Position numbers and translations under genes: made by a program
The notes under the pieces: model-generated
The model's database searches: none
Seen by the model: only the letters and a program-made list of their open reading frames with translations
Told to the model about the DNA's origin: nothing
Assembly: GCF_900323885.1 (NCBI RefSeq)
Contig: NZ_OOHJ01000032.1
Span: 62,001 to 126,000 of the forward strand
Direction of reading: 5' to 3'
DNA from: [Actinomadura] parvosata subsp. kistnae
GTDB lineage: Bacteria > Actinomycetota > Actinomycetes > Streptosporangiales > Streptosporangiaceae
Length of the DNA stretch: 64,000 nt
Part shown: in pieces, positions 63,933 through 64,000 of the stretch
Layout: each line of letters opens with the position of its first letter
How positions within the stretch are numbered: position 1 is the first letter of the stretch

Positions 63933-64000
63933 ATGGCACTGGACGGACTCCGCCCCGACGAGCGGATCGCGCCCGCGCGAGATCTGCGCGCGCACCTCGA
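63933..64000 (+). CDS. Start of an unidentified gene cut by the right edge
   Basis: ATG 63933 with AAGGAAG seven bases upstream opens a frame that reads MALDGLRPDERIAPARDLRA and runs off the window. Only 22 residues are visible, too few to assign a family. Confidence 0.55.
   Translation, partial: MALDGLRPDERIAPARDLRAHL

Noticed and set aside
1..64000. CRISPR arrays, rRNA and tRNA genes
   Set aside because: I saw no regularly spaced repeats with unique spacers, no rRNA-like conserved blocks and no tRNA T-loop patterns in a read-through. A dedicated tRNA search would settle it.

Overview
The window is GC-rich actinomycete chromosome. The signs are a WhiB protein, LuxR-type LAL and NB-ARC (STAND) regulators, a SARP remnant, frequent GTG/TTG starts and a TAT-type secretion signal. 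The gene set would fit Streptosporangiales (Nonomuraea-like), but that is inference. I found no rRNA, tRNA or CRISPR array.

Layout. (1) 1-2.55 kb, minus strand: acyl-CoA dehydrogenase (cut by the left edge), GntR regulator, SDR and a VOC protein. (2) 2.6-18.4 kb is a glycoside-use locus. On the minus strand are a GH78 rhamnosidase, GH43 xylosidase/arabinosidase, LacI repressor and GH2 beta-galactosidase. Divergent on the plus strand are GH1, an MFS transporter and two GH3 enzymes. None of the enzymes has a signal peptide, so whole glycosides are probably imported and trimmed in the cytoplasm. Four near-identical LacI-type operators (three between lacZ and the GH1 gene, one before lacI) tie the locus together. 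The lacZ and first GH3 genes each carry a one-base frameshift in a G5 tract. (3) 18.4-20.9 kb: an IS630 element inserted in the stop codon of the second GH3 gene, followed by relics including a tyrosine recombinase. (4) 20.9-30.6 kb: MerR/SDR pair, WhiB, STAS protein, flavin oxidoreductase operon (LLM plus FAD/BBE), a hydrolase that has lost its catalytic core, an NmrA-type SDR, a membrane pair including a carotenoid-biosynthesis (DUF422/CruF-like) protein, and a divergent SDR/TetR pair with an operator.

(5) 30.6-47.2 kb is dense in regulators: two LAL proteins, one XRE-NB-ARC-TPR protein, an ECF sigma factor coupled to a hydrolase, a SARP remnant, an MFS transporter, and an S8 subtilase coupled to an HSL-type hydrolase. 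A tandem CCATGCA element lies upstream of both the subtilase operon and the first LAL gene. (6) 47.3-48.75 kb: fragments of IS3 and IS5 transposases and a small secreted protein with C-terminal GGYQPD repeats. (7) 48.7-53.7 kb is an envelope module: histidine kinase and OmpR-type regulator, divergent from an L,D-transpeptidase, a 66-residue secreted peptide and a TAT-exported TPR protein with an aspartic-protease-like domain that lacks the catalytic Asp. Three 11-bp-phased TCACAT-like repeats sit in the divergent promoter. (8) 53.7-58.5 kb: a Fur-like box, two coupled exporter-fold ABC half-transporters (IrtAB/YbtPQ-like) and a methyltransferase, followed by a relic of a FecCD siderophore permease. 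(9) 58.5-64 kb: quinone oxidoreductase, WYL/YafY-type regulator relic, NmrA-type SDR, BAAT-type hydrolase, and a group of small SnoaL/DUF1330 genes, several truncated, ending in a gene cut by the right edge.

Gene functions come from reading motifs in the translations. No database search was run.
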